64,000 nucleotides of DNA from an uncultured Clostridia bacterium (GTDB lineage Bacteria > Bacillota > Clostridia > TANB77 > CAG-508). Shown in pieces: positions 34,429 through 42,860 of this stretch. Each line of letters starts with the position of its first letter. The first letter of the stretch is position 1. A program made the position numbers and the translations under genes. The stretch covers positions 17,370-81,369 of the forward strand of contig CAKPLT010000006.1 in the NCBI GenBank assembly GCA_934167755.1, read 5' to 3'. A model generated the notes under the pieces. That model saw nothing but the letters and a program-made list of their open reading frames with translations. It was not told the origin of the DNA and made no database searches.

Positions 34429-34913
34429 TATATTTTCTCCTGTTCTGCTTTCACTTTTATTTGTATATCTTCTTTTTTATCTAATCTGACCTTATCTATA
34501 TTTATATATATTATTTTTATTTTGTAATTTTTCTCTACTCTTTCATTTGCATTTATTAAGATTGGTTCTGTTTTTGAGTTGTGCAATATAACTTGTTTTT
34601 CTTCATCATATAATTCAAATTGTAAATAATCTTCAAAATTTGAAACAATTTCTATTGTATATAAAAAACTTATTTCACTTACATTTGTTTTATTAAAGTT
34701 TTTAATTGAAAACTCATAAAAACCTATATTATTTTCCTCATTTATTTTTATAATTTTTCCTTCTTCAATTTCTAAAATAGGGATAGCTATATCTTGCACA
34801 ATATTTAAATTTTCTGTTTGTATATATCTTGCATAAGATATATGAGTTGAAAATAATAGCATATTTACTAATATTATTATAAAAAATTTTTTATTAGTTT
34901 CTATAATCTTCAT
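34428..34913 (-). CDS. Exported protein with YARY motif (TasA/camelysin-like architecture)
   Basis: A 161-residue protein with signal peptide or anchor (about 9-27), then SYARYIQTENLNIVQD and a beta-rich domain of about 125 residues with no cysteine. The layout is that of small SipW-dependent or camelysin-like secreted proteins, but identity is weak, so this is a structural guess. It lies 3 bases from the stop of the TasA-like gene upstream, with no separate Shine-Dalgarno at the usual place, and overlaps the 49-residue ORF downstream by one base. No SipW-type signal peptidase is in the window. Confidence 0.6.
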   Translation of the reverse strand: MKIIETNKKFFIIILVNMLLFSTHISYARYIQTENLNIVQDIAIPILEIEEGKIIKINEENNIGFYEFSIKNFNKTNVSEISFLYTIEIVSNFEDYLQFELYDEEKQVILHNSKTEPILINANERVEKNYKIKIIYINIDKVRLDKKEDIQIKVKAEQEKI

Positions 34914-34916
34914 AAA

Positions 34917-35516
34917 CTATTGTGCTTGTACTCCTTTAGCTATTATATCAAATGAATAATCTAATAAAGAAGTTCCATCTTTTGTATCAATATTATCATT
35001 TTCTATTTTTGCTACATCTGTATTACCTTTTTGATATGGCCATTCCCATTTTATAGTAACTGTTTTACTCCTTTCGTTTGAAATACCTATATTTCCTTTT
35101 ATAACTCCAATTTCATTAAGATTTTTGTAATTATTTCCATTATATGTAAACACTATATTGGTTGGCTTATTTACTTCGTTTACAAATTCTACTGTGTAAT
35201 CAACAGCCACATCAGACCCAGTGGCATCAAGTGTTATTGAGAATTCTCCTGATGTACCTGGTGCAATTTTTCCATTTACTAATGTTGCTTTATTAGCTGT
35301 ATTTCTTAATGTTATATTTTTGACTTCTTCTCCTGCATTTTTAGCTATTTTAAATGACCAATTTGCAATATCTGCACCTCCTGTTCCTTTTTCTTGTGAC
35401 ATGTATCTTGCATATGTATATCCTCCTGCTCCTGATAATAATAACATTATTAAAGTTATACATAATGATATAAATATTCCCCTATATTCTTTACTTGCTT
35501 TTCTTTCTTCTTTCAA
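34917..35516 (-). CDS. TasA/CalY (camelysin)-like secreted protein
   Basis: A 199-residue protein with an N-terminal helix (about 14-33, then GGYTYARYMSQEKG) and a beta-rich domain whose start, ADIANWSFKIA, is followed by NITLRNTAN, TLVNGKIAPGTSGEFSITL and VDYTVEF. This is the pattern of the SipW-cleaved camelysin/TasA fold, the family that forms biofilm fibres in Bacillus. TTG start, 9 bases after AGGAAG. It sits between the thioester adhesin and the second YARY protein in the Spo0A-box-controlled operon. Fibre formation is inferred. Confidence 0.72.
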   Translation of the reverse strand: MKEERKASKEYRGIFISLCITLIMLLLSGAGGYTYARYMSQEKGTGGADIANWSFKIAKNAGEEVKNITLRNTANKATLVNGKIAPGTSGEFSITLDATGSDVAVDYTVEFVNEVNKPTNIVFTYNGNNYKNLNEIGVIKGNIGISNERSKTVTIKWEWPYQKGNTDVAKIENDNIDTKDGTSLLDYSFDIIAKGVQAQ

Positions 35517-35548
35517 ATTTAATTACTTCCTTTCTTTATTTATTTTTA

Positions 35549-36850
35549 TTACATACCTGTAACTGGTAATTTAGGTATTTCAATTACTGGCACTATTTCT
35601 TCAACTTTAGGTTCTTCTTTTGGTATTTCTTCCACTGGTGGTTCCTCTGGCTGTTCATCAATATTAATTGTTACAATTTTATTGTTATAAATCTTAATAT
35701 TTACCTTTTCATTCAAGCTTATATTTATTTGATGTAATTCCATATCTAAGGCATATCCATCTGGTGCTTTTATCTCTCTTATATAATATGTTCCTGGCAT
35801 CAATTTTTCTAAAACAATTTGCCCTTGTTCATTTGTTTCTGCAATTCTAATAACTTTTTTATTATTATCTAAAATTTCAAATTTAGCTTTTTTTAGTACT
35901 TCTTCAGTATCTACATCTCTTTTTTCTATTATTATTTCTGTGTCATTTTTTTCATATTTTTGAATTATCTCAGTATCTACATTTTCATACGAAAACGCAG
36001 TTAATGCATAATCTTGTAAATCTCCACTTGGAGCCTTTCCAAAAAATATTGGTTTGGTTTCCATTTGAGTTTGAATTTTTACCTTAAATTCTCCTGATTC
36101 TTCTAAACTTGATATTGGTATTAAGATTTTAAAACTTTCGTTTGAATTAAATTCTCTTTGTTCTTCATTTTGTAAATTAGTAATTTTAGTTTCTTTTGGT
36201 TGATTATCTAAAATTAATGTAAACTTTGAAATATTAATATTACTCGTTAATTTAAATTCTTTTGAAATAAAGTTGTTTTCATTTTTATCAATTTCCCATT
36301 TTTCACTTTGTACTATTTTTACATCAGTATCATTACAATTTTCTGTTGAATTTCTTGCATTTTCCAGAATTGTTCTCATTGCATTTATTGTTCTAGTCCC
36401 TGCATCATTTATAGCAGTATATTGTTCTAATCTTGTATTATATATATAGCAATATATTGCCTGTTTAGTTGCTATATATGCCTCCTGTTCATTAGCTGCA
36501 CCTAATTGTTCTGGTTTCTTATATGGATATCCATTCACAATTACTCTCCACAATCCTAAATCTGTAAGCTTTCCTTGATTTGCCACTTCATATTTAGCAA
36601 TATAGTCTCCAACTCCGTGGAGTTCTCTATTCAAACAATAAACTGGATATTCTTTTCCATTTTCTTGATACACCGCATGTGCTGTTTTTACAATTGTTTG
36701 ATCTTTTTTTATAATCCTATCAAAATAACCTTTCGTATATATCGTAATTTGTCCTCCTTCTTCTACCGCTTGTACTGTATTTATTAGTATTGCAATATTT
36801 AGCATTATAATTGTTAACACTATTAATATTGTTTTTATAATTTTTTTCAC
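35549..36850 (-). CDS. Thioester-domain surface adhesin with a SpaA-like domain and an LPVTG end
   Basis: Thioester adhesins bind host or matrix proteins covalently through a Cys-Gln bond. Signal peptide (about 1-28), then a TQXA-type thioester domain with the Cys in YPVYCLNRELHG and the Gln in ATKQAIY. After a middle region comes a SpaA/Cna-B domain (EIIIEKRD start, YYIREIKAPDGYAL near the end) and a Pro/Glu-rich stalk. It ends at LPVTGM and stop, without the hydrophobic helix and basic tail of normal sorting signals. GTG start overlaps the sortase stop (GTGA) with AGGAGG upstream; 433 residues. The longer frame to 36964 is not used. Confidence 0.8.
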   Translation of the reverse strand: MKKIIKTILIVLTIIMLNIAILINTVQAVEEGGQITIYTKGYFDRIIKKDQTIVKTAHAVYQENGKEYPVYCLNRELHGVGDYIAKYEVANQGKLTDLGLWRVIVNGYPYKKPEQLGAANEQEAYIATKQAIYCYIYNTRLEQYTAINDAGTRTINAMRTILENARNSTENCNDTDVKIVQSEKWEIDKNENNFISKEFKLTSNINISKFTLILDNQPKETKITNLQNEEQREFNSNESFKILIPISSLEESGEFKVKIQTQMETKPIFFGKAPSGDLQDYALTAFSYENVDTEIIQKYEKNDTEIIIEKRDVDTEEVLKKAKFEILDNNKKVIRIAETNEQGQIVLEKLMPGTYYIREIKAPDGYALDMELHQINISLNEKVNIKIYNNKIVTINIDEQPEEPPVEEIPKEEPKVEEIVPVIEIPKLPVTGM

Positions 36851-37446
36851 TGTTCCTCCTCCTCTTTTTCTACTGCTTGTATACATCTTCTGTATTCTGG
36901 TTGATTTTCTACACATGTTATTAATGTTAACATATCTTCTTCTGTATTTTCTAAGAAATTCCAATCTGTATCTTTTATAATTCTGTTCTTTTTCACTTCA
37001 TATGTTTTTTCAAATTCATTATATTTATATCTAATTTCATCTCCTTCCTTTAATAATTTCAAATCTTTAAAATAATTAACATCGTATCCTCTATTATGTG
37101 CTGCAAGTCCAACATTACCAGCTTTTTTCGCTGTCTGTATAAAATGCCCTACATATTGATTTAAAATTTCTTTAGTAGTTCCTTCTTTAATATTTGCTAC
37201 CAAATAAATTTTAGGAATTTCTATTTGCCAAATATCACTCTTTTCTGATAAATCTTCATTATCTTCTTTATCAAATTTTTCTGTATTTTCTGTTAAATTA
37301 TTTGCATAAAAGTATTCCTGCTGATTTTTCATTATATTTTGTGAAATTTCTGTTTCAAGTTTATGTTGCTTTATAAATACTGATATTAATATAAAAAATA
37401 TTGCAGTTAACACATATAAAATATGCTCTTTAGTAAATTTAAACAT
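36847..37446 (-). CDS. Sortase
   Basis: A membrane-bound transpeptidase that cleaves LPxTG-like signals and links proteins to the wall or to pilins. One N-terminal membrane helix (about 8-24). The sortase barrel carries the catalytic His in LAAHNRGYD, Cys in LTLITCVENQ (about 179) and Arg in EYRRC. At 199 residues it is in the class D/E size range; the class cannot be fixed by eye. It is the first gene behind the promoter with tandem Spo0A boxes, coupled to the thioester adhesin by a GTGA overlap. That adhesin is the obvious substrate. Confidence 0.88.
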   Translation of the reverse strand: MFKFTKEHILYVLTAIFFILISVFIKQHKLETEISQNIMKNQQEYFYANNLTENTEKFDKEDNEDLSEKSDIWQIEIPKIYLVANIKEGTTKEILNQYVGHFIQTAKKAGNVGLAAHNRGYDVNYFKDLKLLKEGDEIRYKYNEFEKTYEVKKNRIIKDTDWNFLENTEEDMLTLITCVENQPEYRRCIQAVEKEEEEQ

Positions 37447-37539
37447 GCATTTACTATCACCTGCCTTTTATTAAATTGTTTTTTTGATTTTTTTCGAAAA
37501 AAAATTTGATTTAATATTTCTGAATTTAAATTCTATATT

Positions 37540-37594
37540 ATGTTATCATCCATTCTATAATTTGTCAAGAAAAATCGTTCGACAGTTTTCGACA
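37540..37594 (-). promoter_or_regulatory. Sortase-operon promoter with two tandem Spo0A boxes
   Basis: Reverse-strand TTGACA (37563-37568) and TAACAT (37540-37545) are 17 bases apart. Two exact Spo0A boxes (TGTCGAA on the reverse strand, 37578-37584 and 37588-37594) lie 10 bp apart, starting 9 bases upstream of the -35. This is the classical arrangement for Spo0A activation. The 5' leader before the sortase is about 90 bases. Confidence 0.75.
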
Positions 37595-37710
37595 TTCTTA
37601 TTAGTCTGAACACTCTTTAAGTTACTAGTTAATGGTAATTTTCTTTTATCTATTGCACATTTTTTATTTTAATGTTATGATTTATTTATATTATTTTAAG
37701 GAGTTTACAA

Positions 37711-38646
37711 ATGAAAGAAATAAAAAAAGTTTTTGATTTTTACGATCAAACATACCTCAAGTCTTACAATCTAGATCAAGCTATAAGGTATCAACTAAAT
37801 TTATTAGATTCTTTAGACTTATATACAAGAAAACACTGTGAAAATGTAGCAACAATAACTTGTAATTTATGCAAAAAATTACATCTTTCAAAAGGATTTA
37901 CAGAATATTGTGCAATCTGTGCTTATTTACATGACATTGGTAAATTATTTATCCCATATGAAATTCTTCAAAAACCTACTCAATTAACACCTGATGAATA
38001 TGAAATTATGAAAAGACATACTACTCTTGGATATAGATTATGCCTAAAAGATGCAAAACTAAGGCCATATTATGCAGGTGCATATTATCATCACGAAGCA
38101 CTTGATGGAACAGGCTATCCTCAAGGTCTAGTAAAAAAAGATATTCCTTATGAAGCTCAAATTATCAGAGTTGCTGATGAATATGATGCTCTTGTTCATA
38201 AAAGACAATATAAATCTCATATTGGAATTACAGATGCGTTAAAAATTATTATTGAAAATACTCAGCCATCACCTAATGCTCCAAAAAATATATGGTATGA
38301 TAAAGCCGGAAAAAACAATAAAAAAATAGTAAAAAAACTACTTAAAGTTGTAGTAGATGATATAGAATATGAGATTTCTTGCACAATCGATTATGTTAAA
38401 GATTTAGAAAAAGAACTTGATAGGTTAAAAAAAGTTGAAACATATATAAATAAAAAAAATAATTCAAAAAAGCGCAAAGACATTGTTTATTATGAACAAT
38501 ATATAGATTTATTATTACTACCTGGTGAGTCTGAAAAAGATTTTAAAAAAATATATCAAGAAGCCAAAGATGCATATGAATTAAGAAAAAATATGTTAGA
38601 TAATTTATATAAAGAAATTAAAAATGTAAAAAAACTTCGAGTATAA
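37711..38646 (+). CDS. HD-GYP domain phosphodiesterase-like protein
   Basis: HD-GYP proteins typically hydrolyse cyclic di-GMP. The HD domain spans about 30-205, with HCENVA, the YLHDIGKLFIPYEI metal site, H-x-x-L-G-Y-R-L and YYHHEALDGTGYPQGL (the GYP segment), then IIRVADEYDAL. No signal peptide, receiver or membrane part precedes it. The C-terminal 100 residues are Lys-rich and helical, possibly a coiled coil (VKDLEKELDRLKKVETY). AAGGAG 8 bases before the start. Enzymatic activity is likely from the intact HD and GYP residues, but the ligand is inferred. Divergent from the sortase operon. Confidence 0.87.
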   Translation: MKEIKKVFDFYDQTYLKSYNLDQAIRYQLNLLDSLDLYTRKHCENVATITCNLCKKLHLSKGFTEYCAICAYLHDIGKLFIPYEILQKPTQLTPDEYEIMKRHTTLGYRLCLKDAKLRPYYAGAYYHHEALDGTGYPQGLVKKDIPYEAQIIRVADEYDALVHKRQYKSHIGITDALKIIIENTQPSPNAPKNIWYDKAGKNNKKIVKKLLKVVVDDIEYEISCTIDYVKDLEKELDRLKKVETYINKKNNSKKRKDIVYYEQYIDLLLLPGESEKDFKKIYQEAKDAYELRKNMLDNLYKEIKNVKKLRV

Positions 38647-38656
38647 TTTATTTAGG

Positions 38657-38702
38657 AAAACAATGAAAAGGCGATAATGCCATCACCCTTTCATTGTTTT
38701 TT
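38657..38702. terminator. Bidirectional terminator between HD-GYP gene and ftsL-like gene
   Basis: AAAACAATGAAA / TTTCATTGTTTT (12-bp stem) around a 20-base loop between two convergent genes, with T-rich sequence on both sides. Confidence 0.85.
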
Positions 38703-39234
38703 AAAATTTATTAATAAAAAATTCCATAATCTTATCTAATATACTTGTTTTTTCTTCTTTTATAAATTTTTGATTTGTTTCAACATTATCTGATTTCTCT
38801 AAATTTACAGGTGTTCCTACTTTTTTTTGCATTCCTAGTTCATCAGTTGCTTTTTGTTGAATGCTATTCCAATCTAAAGCACTCTCTACTTCTGTTATAT
38901 TTTTTTCTATTTGTCCATTTTCTTTTTGTACAGTAGCTAATTTGTTTTCTAGAGATTTTTTCTGATTAAACATTTCCATTATTGCAATTTCTCTATAACT
39001 TAGTGTAAGTAACATGCCAAATATAGCCAAAACAATAGCCATTTGCCATACTTTAATTTTTCTCTCTTTAGCTTTTTGAACTTTTCCATTTTTTAAATTT
39101 GTTTTATTAGTTTTAGATTTTGTATGTGTACTTTTTTCTTTACTTTTAATTGTCTTGGTTACATTTTTCCTATTAGTATATTCTGGTTCATATTTTCTTG
39201 GACTTGTTCCATATTGATATGATGTTCTTGGCAT
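38701..39234 (-). CDS. FtsL/DivIC-like septum formation protein
   Basis: A 177-residue bitopic membrane protein. The first 70 residues are basic and disordered (Lys/Thr-rich), followed by one membrane helix (about 75-95, VWQMAIVLAIFGMLLTL) and an outside coiled coil (about 95-140, KKSLENKLATVQKENGQIE). This is the layout of FtsL/DivIC, which bind each other and DivIB at the septum. Its place after rsmH in the mraZ-rsmH block points to FtsL. I start at MPRTSYQ, behind AGAGGTGAGAAC. The longer form ten codons upstream would absorb that site. Confidence 0.8.
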   Translation of the reverse strand: MPRTSYQYGTSPRKYEPEYTNRKNVTKTIKSKEKSTHTKSKTNKTNLKNGKVQKAKERKIKVWQMAIVLAIFGMLLTLSYREIAIMEMFNQKKSLENKLATVQKENGQIEKNITEVESALDWNSIQQKATDELGMQKKVGTPVNLEKSDNVETNQKFIKEEKTSILDKIMEFFINKF

Positions 39235-39347
39235 GTTCTCACCTCTTTTCTCTTTAGTCGTCAAGGATACATCTTCTTCACCAGTATTCCTTAAAGAATA
39301 ATATATTCCTTCTCTGTGTGAATAAATAATTCCCTTTATTTATATTT

Positions 39348-40277
39348 TTATTTCTTTTCAAAAATTCTTAGTTTTGCACTTTTTGATCTTGAATTTTCTT
39401 CTTGTTCTTCTTTTGTTGCAATTATTGGTTTTTTATTTATTATTTTTCCTTCAGATTTTGCACCACATACACAATATGGTAAATCTTTTGGGCATGTGCA
39501 TTTTCCTTGTGCATCTACAAATGCATTTTTTACTGCTCTATCTTCTAATGAATGAAATGTTATTATACACAACCTACCACCTGATTTCAAATGCTTAATA
39601 CATTTTTGAACAGTTTCATATAATGGTCTTATTTCATCATTTACTTCTATTCTTATTGCCTGAAAAGTCCTTTTTGCAGGATGTCCATCTTTTTTTGCAA
39701 ATGCTGGCATTGATTTTTCTATAATATGTACTAATTCTTCTGTTGTTTCTATTTCTTTGTTTTTTCGATATTCACAGACATTTTTCGCAATTTGCCTTGA
39801 AAATCGCTCTTCACCATATTCATAAATAATATTTGCTAGTTTTTCTTCTGAATAAGTATTTACAACTTCTTTAGCTGTTAATTTTTGAGTCTTATCCATT
39901 CTCATATCTAGCTCATTATTTCCTAAATAGCTGAATCCTCTTTCTCTTTCGTCTAGCTGATATGATGAAACTCCTAAATCTAAAAGTATTCCATCAACTT
40001 CTTCTATTCCTAAATTTTCTAATATTTCTTCAATTTCATCATGGTTTCCATGTACATATTTTACATTTTGGAATTCCTTTAAGTTTTCTTTTGCTGCACT
40101 AAGTGCTTCCTCATCTCTATCTATTCCAACAAGCAAACCTTTAGGCGCTAATTGTTTTAAAATTTGTTTGCTATGACCCGCTCCACCTAAAGTTCCATCT
40201 ACATATATTCCATCTTTTTTTATATTTAATCCATTTATTGTTTCTTCTAACAATACTGGTTTGTGCTTAAATTCCAA
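39348..40277 (-). CDS. rsmH: 16S rRNA (cytosine-N4)-methyltransferase RsmH (MraW)
   Basis: Methylates C1402 of 16S rRNA. It has the SAM motif YVDGTLGGAGHSKQIL at the N-terminus, ILLDLGVSSYQLDERERGFSY, the RTFQAIRIEVNDE segment and the C-terminal FHSLEDRAVK. Length 309 is normal. TTG start 5-6 bases after GAGGTGG. Standard position in mraZ-rsmH-ftsL; the cluster stops there, with no PBP or mur genes attached. Confidence 0.96.
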   Translation of the reverse strand: MEFKHKPVLLEETINGLNIKKDGIYVDGTLGGAGHSKQILKQLAPKGLLVGIDRDEEALSAAKENLKEFQNVKYVHGNHDEIEEILENLGIEEVDGILLDLGVSSYQLDERERGFSYLGNNELDMRMDKTQKLTAKEVVNTYSEEKLANIIYEYGEERFSRQIAKNVCEYRKNKEIETTEELVHIIEKSMPAFAKKDGHPAKRTFQAIRIEVNDEIRPLYETVQKCIKHLKSGGRLCIITFHSLEDRAVKNAFVDAQGKCTCPKDLPYCVCGAKSEGKIINKKPIIATKEEQEENSRSKSAKLRIFEKK

Positions 40278-40399
40278 CTTTCCACCTCTTTTTATAAGAC
40301 TTTTAGTAAATAATGCAGCTGAAGTTTTTTGTAAATCTCCAGCTGCTTGTCGTCTTATGTTTTCTTTTTCTAATTACTTGGAATTTATCTTTAGCATTT

Positions 40400-40445
40400 T
40401 TTTCTTTTGTATGATTTCTTTTGTATGATTTCTTTTGTATTTTTG
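40400..40445. repeat. Short tandem repeat between mraZ and rsmH
   Basis: Three near-copies of a 14-base unit (TTTCTTTTGTATGA) lie in the 217-base gap 40278-40494. The same gap holds an inverted GCAGCTG / CAGCTGC pair about 22 bases apart (near 40315-40350). Confidence 0.7.
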
Positions 40446-40494
40446 TCTTTAGTATCTTTATATAAACTTTTGCAAGTTATATACTTTAATAAAT

Positions 40495-40920
40495 TTATAT
40501 TCCTAGCATTGTCATGTTTTCTGCTATTTCATCAGCGGAAATATTTTCATCACATTTTTGCCAAATTTCTTTGTTCCAGATTTCTAATCTAGTTCCTACA
40601 CCTACTATTACAGCATCTTTTTCTAGCTGTGTAACTTCTCTTAAATTTGCAGGTATTAAAAATCTTCCTTGTTTGTCTATTTCACATTCTGTTGCTCCTG
40701 ATAAGAAAAATCTAACAAAATTTCTTGCATTTCTGTCTGATAGTGGAAGTGCTTTAAGTTTTGTTTCAAAATTCAACCATTCATTTTGTGAAAATACGAA
40801 TAAACATCCATCTAACCCTTTTGTTATGATGAATTTTTCTCCGATGTCTTGTCTTAATTTAGCTGGCATTATTAACCTGCCTTTTGTGTCTAAAGAATGT
40901 TCGTATTCACCTATTAGCAA
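40495..40920 (-). CDS. mraZ: Transcriptional regulator MraZ
   Basis: A doughnut-forming AbrB-fold regulator of its own division and cell wall cluster. Both SpoVT/AbrB-type repeats are visible: [21 protein letters not shown] at the N-terminus and [18 protein letters not shown] near residue 85. Length 141 is normal. TTG start after GAGGTG. MraZ usually binds GGGAG/TGGGN repeats upstream; I do not see them, and that region is followed by a long hairpin instead. Confidence 0.95.
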   Translation of the reverse strand: MLIGEYEHSLDTKGRLIMPAKLRQDIGEKFIITKGLDGCLFVFSQNEWLNFETKLKALPLSDRNARNFVRFFLSGATECEIDKQGRFLIPANLREVTQLEKDAVIVGVGTRLEIWNKEIWQKCDENISADEIAENMTMLGI

Positions 40921-41071
40921 TTGAATTACACCTCATTTCTTTTTCTACCACTTTGCTCCACTTTTCTCCACTTCGATACAATAATAATACATTTCATATT
41001 ATTTTGCAAGTGTTTTTAGTAATTTTCTTAAAAAATTTTTATTTTGCATTACAATTCACAACTCAAAAAAA

Positions 41072-41194
41072 GATTATATATGTTGAGAGGCTTCCTAGGT
41101 GATTATATATATTTGGGATTTTGTCCGTTTGATTGGAGTGAAAAATAGAAAATCTTAAATAAAAAACCGAGGAATGCTCCCAACATATATAATA
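41072..41194. repeat. Long imperfect hairpin upstream of mraZ (family C-like)
   Basis: Arms ATTATATATGTTG-GAGGCTTCCTAGGT (41073-41100) and ACCGAGGAATGCTC-CAACATATATAAT (41166-41193) pair over about 27 bases, with further pairing inside (GATTTTGTCC / AGAAAATCTT). The right arm contains CGAGGAATG, as in family C. It fills much of the 297-base gap 40921-41217 between the cysteine desulfurase and mraZ. Confidence 0.65.
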
Positions 41195-41217
41195 TTTTTA
41201 AAGACTGTGAACCGTAA

Positions 41218-42348
41218 CTATTTTACAAGATTCTTAATTACTTTTACAAGATAATCCACTTGTTCAAATGTGTTACCATCTCCAAAAGTCGTCCTAATAG
41301 CTGAATTTAAAAATTCCTCTGGTACATTTATCGCTGTTAAAACATGTGATGGTGTAGTATTTCCAGAAGAACATGCTGAACCACTTGACACACAAATTCC
41401 TTTTTCATCTAGTTTAAAAATCATTTCAGATGCATCAATTCCTTCAAACGAAACATTTGCATTTCCAGGTAATCTATTTTCCATACTTCCATTAATTCTG
41501 ATTTTCTGAGGCATTTCTTTTTGCAATTTGATTAAGTAATAATCTCTCAATTTACTTAAATTTCTAATATGTGTATCCATATTTTTATTAGATAACTCAC
41601 AAGCTTTTCCTAGACCAACTATTCCAGCAACATTTTCTGTTCCTGCTCTTTGATTTCTTTCTTGATGTCCTCCATTAATATATTTTTCAACATTAATTCC
41701 TCTTTTTATATACAATGCTCCAATTCCTTTTGGTGCATTTATTTTATGACCTGAAAGTGAAAGCATATCAATTCCTATTTTTTCAACATCTATAGGCATA
41801 TTTCCAATTGCTTGAACAGCATCTGTGTGAAATATAATATTTTTAGAATGTGCTATTCTAGAAATTTTTTCTATAGGTTGTATTGTTCCAATTTCATTGT
41901 TTGCTGTCATAATACTTATTAATATTGTCGATGGTCTTATCGCATTTTCTAACTCATCAATTTTTATTACACCATTTTCATCTACATTTATATACGAAAC
42001 CTCAAATCCTTGTCTTTCCAATGTTTCACATGTTTCTAGAATTGCATGATGTTCTATTTTTGATGTTATTATATGATTTCCTTTTTCTTTGTTTGCATAA
42101 GCAAATCCTTTTAATGCTGTGTTATCACTTTCTGAACCACTTCCTGTAAAATATATTTCATGTGGACTACAATTAATTAATTCTGCTACTTGCACTCTTG
42201 CTTTTTCTATTGCTTTCTTTGCTTTTCTTCCTATTGAATACAATGATGATGCATTTCCATATTCTGTTGTTAAATATGGCATCATTCCATTTAATACTTC
42301 TGTTTTTATTTTTGTTGTTGCACTATTGTCTAAATATATAATATCCAT
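41218..42348 (-). CDS. Cysteine desulfurase (NifS/IscS-like)
   Basis: A PLP enzyme that transfers sulfur from cysteine to scaffold or tRNA-modifying acceptors. N-terminal YLDNSATTKIK, PLP-binding TGSGSESDNTALKG, HHAILE, HTDAVQAIGN, the PLP lysine in LSGHKINAPKGIG, and the catalytic Cys in CVSSGSACSSGNTTPSH are all in place. Length 376. The loop around the catalytic Cys is of class I (IscS/NifS) size. No iscU, thiI or mnmA lies beside it, so its acceptor cannot be inferred. Preceded by a terminator of the membrane-protein gene upstream. Confidence 0.92.
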   Translation of the reverse strand: MDIIYLDNSATTKIKTEVLNGMMPYLTTEYGNASSLYSIGRKAKKAIEKARVQVAELINCSPHEIYFTGSGSESDNTALKGFAYANKEKGNHIITSKIEHHAILETCETLERQGFEVSYINVDENGVIKIDELENAIRPSTILISIMTANNEIGTIQPIEKISRIAHSKNIIFHTDAVQAIGNMPIDVEKIGIDMLSLSGHKINAPKGIGALYIKRGINVEKYINGGHQERNQRAGTENVAGIVGLGKACELSNKNMDTHIRNLSKLRDYYLIKLQKEMPQKIRINGSMENRLPGNANVSFEGIDASEMIFKLDEKGICVSSGSACSSGNTTPSHVLTAINVPEEFLNSAIRTTFGDGNTFEQVDYLVKVIKNLVK

Positions 42349-42435
42349 AGCATTCTATCCTTCCATTTATTCTTTAGATATTATATGTTACATAAATGAA
42401 AATAGTTATATAAAATTTTAAAATATATAATAAAA

Positions 42436-42462
42436 CACCAACCTTAATTATTAAGATTGGTG
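42436..42462 (-). terminator. Terminator after the four-helix membrane protein gene
   Basis: CACCAATCTTAATAATTAAGGTTGGTG (reverse-strand sense, written here as stem CACCAATCTTAA / TTAAGGTTGGTG with one G-T pair) is followed by TTTTATTA. Confidence 0.85.
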
Positions 42463-42475
42463 CTTACTTACTTTA

Positions 42476-42847
42476 TTATACTATTTCATTTTTTTCTTGC
42501 TCTTTAGGTTTTCTAGCCAAGAATGGATATATTAATGTTAAAATTAGCCCTATTAATATTAAATAAAAACCTACAGAAAAATTTCTTGTTACATTCATTA
42601 ACATTTTACTTGTTGTATTTATAAATAATATACAACTTATAATAGTAGGAATTAATTCCCAAAAACCTTTTTTTAATATTATTAAAATTACTGCAACAAT
42701 TGTCAAACCAACAACAAATTGTCCATCCCCAATAATATAATTAATTGATATCCCCATAACTGTTACCCAAGGTAAAAAACATCCTAAAATTATTAACCCA
42801 CATCCTACAAGTCCTATAATATTACTCATTTCTTTTATTTTTTTCAT
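42476..42847 (-). CDS. Four-helix membrane protein of unknown function
   Basis: A 123-residue integral membrane protein. Four hydrophobic segments are visible (about 10-28, 38-60, 62-80 and 92-113), with a basic N-terminus and a charged KPKEQEKNE tail. There are no conserved motifs I can name. GGAG lies 9 bases before ATG. It is 13 bases from the PrsW-like gene upstream and shares its transcript, so it may be a partner or simply a neighbour. Confidence 0.72.
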   Translation of the reverse strand: MKKIKEMSNIIGLVGCGLIILGCFLPWVTVMGISINYIIGDGQFVVGLTIVAVILIILKKGFWELIPTIISCILFINTTSKMLMNVTRNFSVGFYLILIGLILTLIYPFLARKPKEQEKNEIV

Positions 42848-42860
42848 ACAAACTTCTCCT

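Noticed and set aside
37620..37645. GTTACTAGTTAATGGTAATTTT as another family A copy
   Set aside because: It shares only about 14 AT-rich bases with the family core and lacks GGGACAC; not enough to claim.
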